A DNA stretch of 64,000 nucleotides from an uncultured Flavobacteriales bacterium (lineage in GTDB: Bacteria > Bacteroidota > Bacteroidia > Flavobacteriales > Crocinitomicaceae). Shown here in pieces: positions 51,523 to 59,460 of the stretch. Below the pieces are notes generated by a model that was given only the letters and a program-made list of their open reading frames with translations, was not told the origin of the DNA and ran no database searches. The position numbers and the translations under genes were made by a program. Numbering within the stretch: position 1 is the first letter of the stretch; every line of letters starts with the position of its first letter. The DNA lies in NCBI GenBank assembly GCA_946480815.1, contig CAMLLB010000007.1, forward strand, positions 1-64,000, given 5' to 3'.

Positions 51523-52485
51523 ATGAAAAAAATGTTACTTGCAGTTAGTGTATTCTGCATCCAATACACACAAGCACAAACTGTCGTTACATTCGACGAC
51601 TTAACATTGGCTCCCAACAGTCATTGGGACGGTTCCGATTCCACTCTAGGATTTACTTCCGGAGGAGTTTATTTCGAAAACTCGTATGATTTTGACTGGG
51701 ATTACTGGTCAGGTGGATTCATCTACTCCAGCTCAACCGACATAACAACTGCCGGTTACACGAATGACTTTTCAGCTTACACCGGTACAGGAGGAAATTC
51801 AAGCCAAAACTACGCGATCAATTATGGTGGTGGAATTGGGATCGATTTCGGGGCAGAAAAAGTATTGAGCAGTATTCAATTAACGAATACAACTTATGCC
51901 GCTCTTTCCATGTTGAATGGTGACCAATTCGGAAAAGAATTTGGTTCTCCGAACAATGCACAGGGAAACCCGGACGGAACAAACGGGGAAGACTGGTTCC
52001 GTTTATTGATCATTGGGAAAGATGCTCAAAGCACTATTACGGATACCGTAATTTTCTACCTGGCTGATTACCGTTTTGCCGACAGCACTCAGGATTACAT
52101 TGTAGACACATGGGAAACGGTTGATCTCGCAGCACTTGGAGCAGTTCAATTCCTGGAATTCGCATTGGAATCATCTGATCACAACGCACAGGGAATCCTA
52201 ACTCCCGCATACTTTGCATTGGATAACATTACATATGGAACGGCTTCGGTTAATGAGTTAAATCTTACAACACAAGCAGTTTATCCAAACCCGAGCACAG
52301 GTAAATTCACCGTTAAATCTGCAAGCGGTCAAATCAATGTATATGCTCTGTCTGGAGAGTTAATATTGTCACAGACAACAAACGGAATCCAGGAGATTGA
52401 TTTAAATACAGTTCAATCGGGAACGTATATTATTGAAACAAGTACTTCTGAAGGAATTGCACGAACACGTATCAGCAAGATCTAA
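51523..52485 (+). CDS. T9SS-sorted surface protein, DUF4465-like, first gene of B12 operon
   Basis: A 320-residue secreted protein. The signal peptide ends near residue 20 (TQAQ). The body begins 'VVTFDDLTLAPNSHWDGSD' and is beta-rich with 'YFENSYDFDWDYWSGGFIYSS' and 'ALDNITYGTASV', matching DUF4465. The tail 'AVYPNPSTGKFTVKS...' is a T9SS type A sorting domain. In this window it is the first gene after the cobalamin riboswitch, so it is expected to be a surface B12-capture protein, perhaps analogous to BtuH of gut Bacteroides; that is inference. An upstream in-frame TTG 36 bases earlier is less likely. It is immediately followed (TAA then TTG) by the receptor gene. Confidence 0.85.
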   Translation: MKKMLLAVSVFCIQYTQAQTVVTFDDLTLAPNSHWDGSDSTLGFTSGGVYFENSYDFDWDYWSGGFIYSSSTDITTAGYTNDFSAYTGTGGNSSQNYAINYGGGIGIDFGAEKVLSSIQLTNTTYAALSMLNGDQFGKEFGSPNNAQGNPDGTNGEDWFRLLIIGKDAQSTITDTVIFYLADYRFADSTQDYIVDTWETVDLAALGAVQFLEFALESSDHNAQGILTPAYFALDNITYGTASVNELNLTTQAVYPNPSTGKFTVKSASGQINVYALSGELILSQTTNGIQEIDLNTVQSGTYIIETSTSEGIARTRISKI

Positions 52486-54420
52486 TTGTTTCTAAGATTT
52501 ACCATACCAACCCTGCTGTTTACAGCCTCTTGTCCGGTTTTCGGGCAAGAGGTTAACCCTATTGAAGAGGTTGTTATTTCACCAAATAATGAGAAGGAAA
52601 ACAGTATCCGGATCGACCTGTCTAAAGACAAAATCCAGAATAAACTGGCCAATGACCTGGGACAAATCCTAAGCCTGCTTCCCGGTTTACAAATCAAAAA
52701 TTACGGAGATGTCGGTGGACTAAAAACTGTGAGTTTTCGCAGTTTAGGAGCCGGACATACCGCATTGGTCCAGGACCATTCTGCTGTTTCAACAACTCAA
52801 AGCGGTCAGGCAGATTTAAGCTCTTTTCCGGTAGATTTCATAGAAAAACTGGAATTAATCACCCTTTCCCCTACCCGAACTCAAATTCCAATCCATGCAA
52901 AACTGGCCGGAGTGGTCGTCAATGTGGAATCTGTTCATGCTTACGTCGGAACAAATCAACGAAACATCATTATTGGTGCTCAGGCAGGTTCATTTGATCA
53001 ATATGAAGGTTACCTGATGCTGCAGAAAAGAACTGTAAAATGGGCGGGAACCCTAAGCGGAAAGGTCCGATCCTATGGCGGAGCTTATCCATACACCTAC
53101 CTGAACGGTAATACAACCATTAAGGACCGGAGAGAAAACAACGGCTTATTGGAATACTTCGGAACCGTATCAACCCAATTTTCACCCAATCAAAATCACC
53201 GGTTCCAATTACGGATTTCCGGGAATGACTATAAAAAGAACTTAGCCGGGGCCGTTATTTTTTACAACAGCAACGCAGCGCAATATTTAAACGGATATGG
53301 TTTGAGCGGATCTTTAAACCATCAATTCAAAAAGAACCGCTGGGATATCTTTTCTTCCCTGAACTATCAAAAAAACAACCTGCAGTACCTGGATTCCACT
53401 TATCTCAATTCACAGGGTTATCTCGACTCGCGTTATTACTCAAACCAATTCGACCTGCAATCACAGGCTGCTTATTCCATTACCGAAAAATTGGAAATCC
53501 TGATCGGAAGTTCATTTATTTCTGAAGAATTGAAAGGGAAATCATTGACTGGAAATCCCTATAGAAATACTTCCGAAAGCCTTCTGGGAATCGAATGGAA
53601 AGCGATCGGTAAGATCTTAGCCCAGGTTGGTGTGCAGGGAGTTTTCGAGAAGCGGGACAGTACCTTGAAAAACCAATGGAACCTGTTACCGGCTCTTTCC
53701 TGGAGTTTTGATCTTGGAAGCAAAAATAAGATCGGGATCGTTTACCGGTATACCTGCAGACAACCTTCGTTCAATGAATTGTATTACCAGCAAATCGGTA
53801 ATACCAAGCTCAGAACGGAAAAAGCACACATTGCTTCCCTGCGTTATGATTTGACACTTCCATTTAAAAAAGGAATTTCTCAAACCATGATCCAACCCTT
53901 TTACTCCTACGTTTACGATAAGATCCTGGCAATCCCAACCAAAAACCTGTTTATCTGGAGTATCCAAAACATTGGCATCTCAGACGCCCTGGGAGTTGAA
54001 TTCACCGAATTCATTCAGAAAAAAGTACAACAACATACCCTGGGAATGCGTATCAATTACACATTCCAATACACACAAGATATCAGTGATCCGAATAGTC
54101 CCACTTACGGTCACATATTAAGCTATTCACCTTTGCATTCAGGAAGTGCCGAACTGGATTATTCCTGGAAAAAGCTGAGTTTCTTTGTTCTGACCTCTTA
54201 TTTAGGTGAACGGTACGCATTAAACCAAAATATTCCTTCCAATTTACTGGATGGGTATCTATTGTTGGATGCCGGGGCTTCTTACACGCAAAAAATCAGG
54301 AAAAGCGAACTAACCCTTCGTTTAACCGTCAATAATATAATGAACAGGCAATACAGTTATATCAATTACTTTGTAATGCCGGGAACTCATTTTAATCTCA
54401 GACTTCAATATGCACTATAA
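52486..54420 (+). CDS. btuB: BtuB-like TonB-dependent receptor in B12 operon
   Basis: A 644-residue outer membrane transporter predicted to import cobalamin. The signal peptide is about 1-20 (ASCPVFGQ). The plug begins 'EVVISPNNEKENSIRIDLSK' and contains 'LSLLPGLQIKNYGDVGGLKTVSFRSLG'. The barrel ends 'LRLQYAL' with a terminal aromatic/hydrophobic pattern. The start codon is TTG directly after the TAA of the preceding gene, and the same frame is closed immediately upstream, so this is the furthest possible start. Riboswitch control plus a BtuG-type neighbour support the B12 assignment; an inner-membrane BtuCDF system is not in this window. Confidence 0.87.
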   Translation: MFLRFTIPTLLFTASCPVFGQEVNPIEEVVISPNNEKENSIRIDLSKDKIQNKLANDLGQILSLLPGLQIKNYGDVGGLKTVSFRSLGAGHTALVQDHSAVSTTQSGQADLSSFPVDFIEKLELITLSPTRTQIPIHAKLAGVVVNVESVHAYVGTNQRNIIIGAQAGSFDQYEGYLMLQKRTVKWAGTLSGKVRSYGGAYPYTYLNGNTTIKDRRENNGLLEYFGTVSTQFSPNQNHRFQLRISGNDYKKNLAGAVIFYNSNAAQYLNGYGLSGSLNHQFKKNRWDIFSSLNYQKNNLQYLDSTYLNSQGYLDSRYYSNQFDLQSQAAYSITEKLEILIGSSFISEELKGKSLTGNPYRNTSESLLGIEWKAIGKILAQVGVQGVFEKRDSTLKNQWNLLPALSWSFDLGSKNKIGIVYRYTCRQPSFNELYYQQIGNTKLRTEKAHIASLRYDLTLPFKKGISQTMIQPFYSYVYDKILAIPTKNLFIWSIQNIGISDALGVEFTEFIQKKVQQHTLGMRINYTFQYTQDISDPNSPTYGHILSYSPLHSGSAELDYSWKKLSFFVLTSYLGERYALNQNIPSNLLDGYLLLDAGASYTQKIRKSELTLRLTVNNIMNRQYSYINYFVMPGTHFNLRLQYAL

Positions 54421-55471
54421 AATACTTCCGTTACTGTTGATCACTCTGCTCGCTTTTTCCTGTAAAAAGAAGAAAGTGGAAGAGCCTGATGCTCCGCAAA
54501 CACTTCATCATGGAATGCTCGTTCTGAACGAGGGCCTTTTTCAGCAAAACAATGCCACACTTGGGTGGTTTGACTTTTCAAACAGCTCCTATACCGGCAA
54601 TTTCTTTGAACAAAAAACAAATCGCTCACTGGGTGATACCGGGAATGACATGAAAAAGTACGGCGGTAAAATCTACATTATTGTAAATGTTTCCAGTACG
54701 ATCGAAGTCCTGGATGTTTCAACCGGGAACAGCATCAGTCAGATTTCCATGGTGGCAAACGGAACCCCGAAACAACCGCGCTACATTACTTTCTACGGAC
54801 CAAAGGCATACATCACCTGTTATGATGGATATGTGGATGTATTGGACACGGCTTCACTCAGCATTACGAACCGCATTCAGGTTGGAGCAAACCCTGAAGG
54901 TCTTACAATCAGTAACGGAAAATTGTTTGTAGCAAATTCCGGTGGATTGAACTTCCCGAATGTGGACAGTACTGTTTCTGTTATCGACCTGGGAAATTTG
55001 CAGGAAATCACACGAATTACTGTTGGAAAAAACCCGGGCTCAATTCAAACGGATACCAATGGAGATGTATATGTCATTACACGCGGCGATTACGCCGGTA
55101 TTCCTTCACGCATGCACCGGATCAATGCCAATACCAATACATTGGCCCAATCCTTCACCTTTGATGCGAGTGGAATTTCGCCTTTCAATTCCAACTTCCT
55201 GATCTCCTATCACGATTTCAGTTCGGGAGACAATAAAATTGCGCTCTTCGACCCGAATACGGAAACCATCATTGATCCGGAATACATCCCAACATCCGTG
55301 ATCCAAACACTCTTTGGAGTTCATTATTCCGCCATCACCAATAAGATCTATTGTCTGGACGCAAAGAATTACACCGTAACCGGACAGGTACACGTATTTT
55401 CTCCAAACGGAGTTTTTGAAACAAGTTATAACGTGGGATTAAACCCAACAAGCATTTTAATTTATGAATAA
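54410..55471 (+). CDS. btuG: BtuG-like surface lipoprotein, YncE-type beta-propeller
   Basis: A 353-residue lipoprotein: signal peptide and lipobox ending at Cys ('LLAFSC') with a Lys run after it. It then forms a seven-bladed beta-propeller with blade motifs 'KIYIIVNVSSTIEVLDVSTG', 'KAYITCYDGYVDVLDTAS', 'KLFVANSGG...VIDLGN' and 'DVYVITRGDYAGIPSRMHRI'. This is the DUF5074/YncE fold of BtuG, the tight surface binder that passes B12 to BtuB in Bacteroides. It overlaps the receptor gene by 11 bases, and the next gene overlaps it by 8, indicating translational coupling. The BtuG name is inferred from fold and operon. Confidence 0.83.
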   Translation: MHYKILPLLLITLLAFSCKKKKVEEPDAPQTLHHGMLVLNEGLFQQNNATLGWFDFSNSSYTGNFFEQKTNRSLGDTGNDMKKYGGKIYIIVNVSSTIEVLDVSTGNSISQISMVANGTPKQPRYITFYGPKAYITCYDGYVDVLDTASLSITNRIQVGANPEGLTISNGKLFVANSGGLNFPNVDSTVSVIDLGNLQEITRITVGKNPGSIQTDTNGDVYVITRGDYAGIPSRMHRINANTNTLAQSFTFDASGISPFNSNFLISYHDFSSGDNKIALFDPNTETIIDPEYIPTSVIQTLFGVHYSAITNKIYCLDAKNYTVTGQVHVFSPNGVFETSYNVGLNPTSILIYE

Positions 55472-56441
55472 GTTCATCCTGATACTTGCATTACTTCCGG
55501 GCTTTTTACATGCTCAAAGTTTTCATCCTGCTCCCGGAAATGCGGGTACCCATGCAATTAAAAAAGACAGTTCCTGTTTTGTTTCCTGGGCAAGTGGAGG
55601 AACAGTTACACGAGGCTTCCTGGACATTGCAGATACCACGGTAATGATAAACGGGTCCAATAAAGCCAGTTATGGAAATCTGAATCTGGCTTTAGGGCCG
55701 GCAACAGGAAATGTCACAGATATCCTTTCTCTGGGTGACAGCGGTGTTGCAACGTTGAGTTTCGATCTGGTTATTATGGACGGACCTGGTTATGATTTTG
55801 CTGTTTTCGAGAACGGATTTATGGATAACTACATTGAAATGGCACATGTCGAAGTCAGTTCCGATGGTGTTCACTTTTTCAGATTTCCATCTACAACAGA
55901 AGTTCCATTGACAACACAAGCATCCAATGCTACTTATACAGATTGCAGAATGATCAACAACCTGGCTGGAAAATACCGCATTGGTTACGGAACTCCTTTC
56001 GATTTAAGTGATCTCCCAAATGACCCGAACCTGAATAAATCGGCTGTAACGTTGGTGAGAATCATTGATGTGATCGGGGCAATTTCAGGACATGTAACTA
56101 CAGACCAGTTCGGAACTGTTATCAATGATCCGTATCCTACCCCATTCGAATCCGGTGGATTTGACCTCGAAGCAATCGGGATCATCAATGGAACACTCGG
56201 ATTAACTGATTTGGATTTATTAAATGTTCGTGTTTTTCCAAATCCAACAAGTGACCAGCTTCAAATTACACTTCCCGGTGAAGCAAATTTAAGTCTTTAC
56301 TCACCTGATGGAAGATTATTGCTCACGATGGACCATATGGATTCAAGCAGTATTTCTTTAAATGAATTCACCCCAGGAATGTACAATTTGACAATAATAC
56401 AAAACGGTAAGCAACAGACTTTGAATATTTTGAAGAATTAA
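55464..56441 (+). CDS. T9SS-sorted surface protein, last gene of B12 operon
   Basis: A 325-residue secreted protein with signal peptide about 1-17 (LHAQ). The body has 'VSWASGGTVTRGFLDIADTT', 'SLGDSGVATLSFDLVIMDGPGYDFAVFENGF' and 'MAHVEVSSDGVHFFRFP', a jelly-roll-like cell-surface family seen near B12 and cobalt genes. The tail 'VRVFPNPTSDQLQITLPG...' is a type A sorting domain. Location after BtuG under a B12 riboswitch points to a role in cobalamin capture or handover. It differs in sequence from the first operon protein, so the operon carries two distinct T9SS surface components. Confidence 0.83.
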   Translation: MNKFILILALLPGFLHAQSFHPAPGNAGTHAIKKDSSCFVSWASGGTVTRGFLDIADTTVMINGSNKASYGNLNLALGPATGNVTDILSLGDSGVATLSFDLVIMDGPGYDFAVFENGFMDNYIEMAHVEVSSDGVHFFRFPSTTEVPLTTQASNATYTDCRMINNLAGKYRIGYGTPFDLSDLPNDPNLNKSAVTLVRIIDVIGAISGHVTTDQFGTVINDPYPTPFESGGFDLEAIGIINGTLGLTDLDLLNVRVFPNPTSDQLQITLPGEANLSLYSPDGRLLLTMDHMDSSSISLNEFTPGMYNLTIIQNGKQQTLNILKN

Positions 56442-56449
56442 ATTCAAAC

Positions 56450-56467
56450 TTTCAATTATTATTGAAA
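56450..56467. promoter_or_regulatory. TTTCAA-N6-TTGAAA operator before the GbsR-type gene
   Basis: An 18-base inverted repeat with TTATTA at its centre, 20 bases before the regulator start and overlapping the region between -33 and the TATATTTG -7 box (56476-56483). The same repeat lies at 57015-57032. Confidence 0.65.
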
Positions 56468-56487
56468 ATATTGTATATATTTGATTC

Positions 56488-56985
56488 ATGGAATTAGAAC
56501 AAGCCAAACAGCAATTTATTCAAACCTGGGGGAATTTCGGATCTCAATGGGGAATCAATCGCTCTATGGCACAGGTTCATGCCCTGCTGATTGTAAGTGA
56601 CAGTCCGCTTTGTACGGAAGATATTATGGAACGGCTTTCCATTTCAAGGGGAAATGCCAACATGAATATCCGCGAGCTGGCCAACTGGAATTTAATCTAC
56701 AAAGAGAGTATTACCGGGGATCGCAAAGAATATTTCCGGGCAGAAAAGGATATGTGGGAAGTTGCAAAACGCATTGTAAAAGAACGTAAACGCAGAGAGT
56801 TGGAACCTTTGCAGCAACACCTGGCAGAACTCAAAAAAGTAGAGCAATCCTATGAATCGATTTCATTTGTCGCTACCATTGAAAATATTGAACGCCTGGT
56901 AAGCAGACTGGATTCACTTTCGGGCACCTTAATGAAAGCAGATGAACACGTGTTCTTTGGAAAAATTTTGAATTTGTTCAAATAA
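56488..56985 (+). CDS. GbsR/MarR-family transcriptional regulator
   Basis: A 165-residue winged-helix regulator. The DNA-binding part is 'MAQVHALLIVSDSPLCTEDIMERLSISRGNANMNIRELANWNLIYK', characteristic of GbsR/MarR-type repressors, with a wing ('ESITGDRKEYFRAEKD') and a C-terminal dimerisation helix bundle. Identical operator-like palindromes upstream of this gene and of the next gene indicate that it represses itself and the downstream DCC-protein/epimerase pair. The inducer is not known. ATG start with a TATATTTG box immediately upstream. Confidence 0.88.
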   Translation: MELEQAKQQFIQTWGNFGSQWGINRSMAQVHALLIVSDSPLCTEDIMERLSISRGNANMNIRELANWNLIYKESITGDRKEYFRAEKDMWEVAKRIVKERKRRELEPLQQHLAELKKVEQSYESISFVATIENIERLVSRLDSLSGTLMKADEHVFFGKILNLFK

Positions 56986-57014
56986 AGATCAACTTCTCTT
57001 TTTTTGATTTTAAT

Positions 57015-57032
57015 TTTCAAAATATATTGAAA
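57015..57032. promoter_or_regulatory. TTTCAA-N6-TTGAAA operator before the DCC-protein gene
   Basis: An 18-base palindrome with AATATA at its centre and the same arms and spacing as at 56450-56467, in the 76-base gap before the gene at 57062. Likely target of the adjacent GbsR-type protein. Confidence 0.65.
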
Positions 57033-57061
57033 CTTTTGAATTAACAATAAATAAAAATATC

Positions 57062-57886
57062 ATGGAAAATATAGCCTTACTTTATGACGAAGACTGTCCG
57101 CTGTGTCGCTGGTATACACGCATATTCGTGAAATACGGGATTATTCGTACGGAAGGAAGAATTTCTTACAATCAGTACATCGCTCTTCATCCGAATGAAG
57201 TTGATACGACCATCGCTCAGACAAAAATTGCCTGTATCAATCATCAAACAAACCAAATTCTTTATGGAATAGACGGATTGGTAGCGATCCTCGGAAACCG
57301 TTTCAGGATTATCGGGATTCTTGGAAATTTTAAACCCATCAATTGGTTGTTGAAACTACTCTATTTATTCTTTAGCTATAACAGACGAATAGTTGCTCCC
57401 GCCGCCCCAAGAAATTTCGGCTGTGCATGTGAACCTGCTAAATCTGTTCTTTGGAGAACCATCTTTATCGGTACCATGAGCTATTTCACTTACCTGATCG
57501 TTCATTGGTATTTTACAAGGTTCCTGGCAGATTACCTGGTTATGAATCCCGTAAATGATCTGTTGCTCCTGCTTGCACAAATCGGTTTCCAGGCACTTGT
57601 GTTCATCGGCTTCCGACAAGAAAACAGCTATGACTATTTGGGACATTTGGTTTTCACTTCTTTCCTAGGAGCACTGATACTCCTGTTTTTCGGTATTGGA
57701 ATTCAGCTGGTAAGTCTTACGGGAATCCAGGTTGAGTTTCTGGCGGTTGTCTGCTACGGGATAACAGTTGCATTCATGTTCTTTGAGCACAAAAGACGTG
57801 TCCATTTAAAAGAATGGACGTGGAAACTGAGTCTCAGCTGGATTCTGTTCAGAGTATGTATTTATCCGCTCGTATTCCAACTTTAA
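57062..57886 (+). CDS. DCC-motif thiol protein fused to a membrane domain
   Basis: A 274-residue protein. Residues 1-110 form a DUF393/DCC-type thioredoxin-like domain opening 'LLYDEDCPLCRWY', with a CPLC redox motif at 12-15. A membrane half with about four or five helices follows from about 135. Full-length relatives in Bacteroidota share this fusion. It is the first gene of a pair with the epimerase, whose ATG lies 9 bases after this stop. Predicted role is redox or envelope chemistry under control of the GbsR-type regulator. Confidence 0.83.
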   Translation: MENIALLYDEDCPLCRWYTRIFVKYGIIRTEGRISYNQYIALHPNEVDTTIAQTKIACINHQTNQILYGIDGLVAILGNRFRIIGILGNFKPINWLLKLLYLFFSYNRRIVAPAAPRNFGCACEPAKSVLWRTIFIGTMSYFTYLIVHWYFTRFLADYLVMNPVNDLLLLLAQIGFQALVFIGFRQENSYDYLGHLVFTSFLGALILLFFGIGIQLVSLTGIQVEFLAVVCYGITVAFMFFEHKRRVHLKEWTWKLSLSWILFRVCIYPLVFQL

Positions 57887-57897
57887 TTTCGACGACC

Positions 57898-58815
57898 ATG
57901 AAAAAAATCGTTCTCTTTGCTGCAAACGGGTTTATTGGCGAATCCATCATCGACTTTGTCAATACATATCAAAAAGAATTTGAGGTGATTGCAGTTTCCA
58001 GGAAACCTATTCCCGGATTACCATCCCAAACCCGACAAGCTATTTGGGATGGCAAAACCCTGGGTGACTGGGCCGATCATCTTGAAGGAGCTGATCTTGT
58101 AATCAATCTGGCGGGAAAATCTGTCAATTGTAGGTATACCAAAAAGAACAAGGCTGAAATCTTTGCTTCCAGGCTGGACAGTACCAAAATTATCGGAGAA
58201 GCAATCCAGGATTGCGAGCAAAAACCTGCTTGTTGGATCAATATTGCCAGCGCCACCATTTATGAACATTCACTGGAGCGGGCTAACACAGAGGACGCTG
58301 GAATAATCGGAAAAGGATTTTCCGTCAATGTCTGCAGAGCCTGGGAAAAAGAATTTTTTGCTTTCAAGGACCTTCCTACCAAACAAATCCTTGTGCGTTC
58401 TACCATTGTTTTAGGCAAAAAAGGCGGGGTTTATCCGGTATTGAAAAAACTTGCCCGCTTTGGCCTGGGAGGAAAAATGGGACCGGGAAACCAATTCATC
58501 AGCTGGATTCACATAACTGATTTTTGCAGAGCTCTCTTTTTTGCATATGAAAAATCCGTTTCAGGTATTTACAATTTAGGTTCCCCGAATCCTGTCCGGA
58601 ATAAGGATTTTCAAACAGAATTACGTAAAAGCCTGCATATCCCCTATTTTGTGAATCAGCCTGAGTGGATGTTGAAACTCGGTGCGCTTCTTCTTGGAAC
58701 AGAAACGGAGCTAATTTTAAAAAGCAGGTATGTTTTTCCTCAAAAATTAATCAATCAGGGATTTCGGTTTGAATTTCCAACTATTCAATCATGCTTAAAT
58801 GAGTTAAATCCCTGA
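57898..58815 (+). CDS. TIGR01777-type NAD(P)-dependent epimerase-like protein
   Basis: A 305-residue short-chain-type oxidoreductase. The Rossmann motif is 'IVLFAANGFIGESIIDF' (G-x2-G-x2-G replaced by A-N-G-F-I-G), followed by 'GADLVINLAGKSVNCRYTKKN', the diagnostic family segment, and a C-terminal DUF1731 region. Catalytic Tyr is in 'SATIYEHS'. Members are called cell-division-inhibitor-like, but function is not established. A reading frame extends 84 bases further upstream inside the previous gene; the ATG here is chosen for its match to the family start. Confidence 0.88.
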   Translation: MKKIVLFAANGFIGESIIDFVNTYQKEFEVIAVSRKPIPGLPSQTRQAIWDGKTLGDWADHLEGADLVINLAGKSVNCRYTKKNKAEIFASRLDSTKIIGEAIQDCEQKPACWINIASATIYEHSLERANTEDAGIIGKGFSVNVCRAWEKEFFAFKDLPTKQILVRSTIVLGKKGGVYPVLKKLARFGLGGKMGPGNQFISWIHITDFCRALFFAYEKSVSGIYNLGSPNPVRNKDFQTELRKSLHIPYFVNQPEWMLKLGALLLGTETELILKSRYVFPQKLINQGFRFEFPTIQSCLNELNP

Positions 58816-58881
58816 CCCTAAACACGTGTTATTTCACTATAATTCTTTAGACTTCTAACAGCTTGAATCAAATTCATGATA

Positions 58882-58906
58882 TTTTAACAGAAATGCTCTG
58901 TTAAAA
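58882..58906 (+). terminator. Hairpin downstream of the epimerase gene
   Basis: TTTTAACAG and CTGTTAAAA form a perfect 9-base stem with a 7-base loop, followed by CAAACATTTTTTC. It lies 66 bases after the epimerase stop and about 90 bases before the next gene. Terminator is most likely; an operator for the next gene is possible. Confidence 0.45.
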
Positions 58907-58992
58907 CAAACATTTTTTCAAATTATATATACCTTCACGCAACGTATGAATTAATATTTTCGTTTTATAACCAACGAATCAAAATTGAGATT

Positions 58993-59457
58993 ATGAATAA
59001 AATAAATGTTTTAGTTAAGACGACATTGTTTTTTGTTGGGATGCTGCTTTGCTTAAGCACAGCATTTTCTCAGGAAAGAATACCTGTAGATGCCATAACA
59101 CCTGAATGGACTTTCTTCAAAGAAGTAAAAGGAGTGAAGTTTTACCTAAAAGAAGAGAAAGCTACTGTGACAGAAGGCAAGCAACCACTTACATTTGTAC
59201 TTGTAAAATTAGAGAACACAAATAATAAGCCTGTAAAATTAATTTACAATTTAGCTGCTCATTACAACGAAGGATGTGTGAACTGTGGAAACAGCCAGGA
59301 AGCAAGAAAATTGGTTGAAATTCCTGCCAACCAAACGGTTGAAGGGAAATATGACTCCGGAAACTGTCCTACTTCAGTATTGTTGTATAATCCAAACAAC
59401 AAATTATCCTGGAAACCGGTGGCAGTTGCTATTGAAAACCTAATTATAAACTTTTAA
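58993..59457 (+). CDS. Secreted small protein next to T9SS type-B protein
   Basis: A 154-residue exported protein with signal peptide at about 1-26 (STAFS). The mature part is a small beta domain with 'EWTFFKEVKGVKFYLKEEK' and a cysteine-bearing loop 'NEGCVNCGNSQEARK'. No family is recognised. The next gene starts 4 bases after its stop, so the two are co-transcribed; it may be an accessory or partner of that large surface protein. Confidence 0.78.
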   Translation: MNKINVLVKTTLFFVGMLLCLSTAFSQERIPVDAITPEWTFFKEVKGVKFYLKEEKATVTEGKQPLTFVLVKLENTNNKPVKLIYNLAAHYNEGCVNCGNSQEARKLVEIPANQTVEGKYDSGNCPTSVLLYNPNNKLSWKPVAVAIENLIINF

Positions 59458-59460
59458 GTC

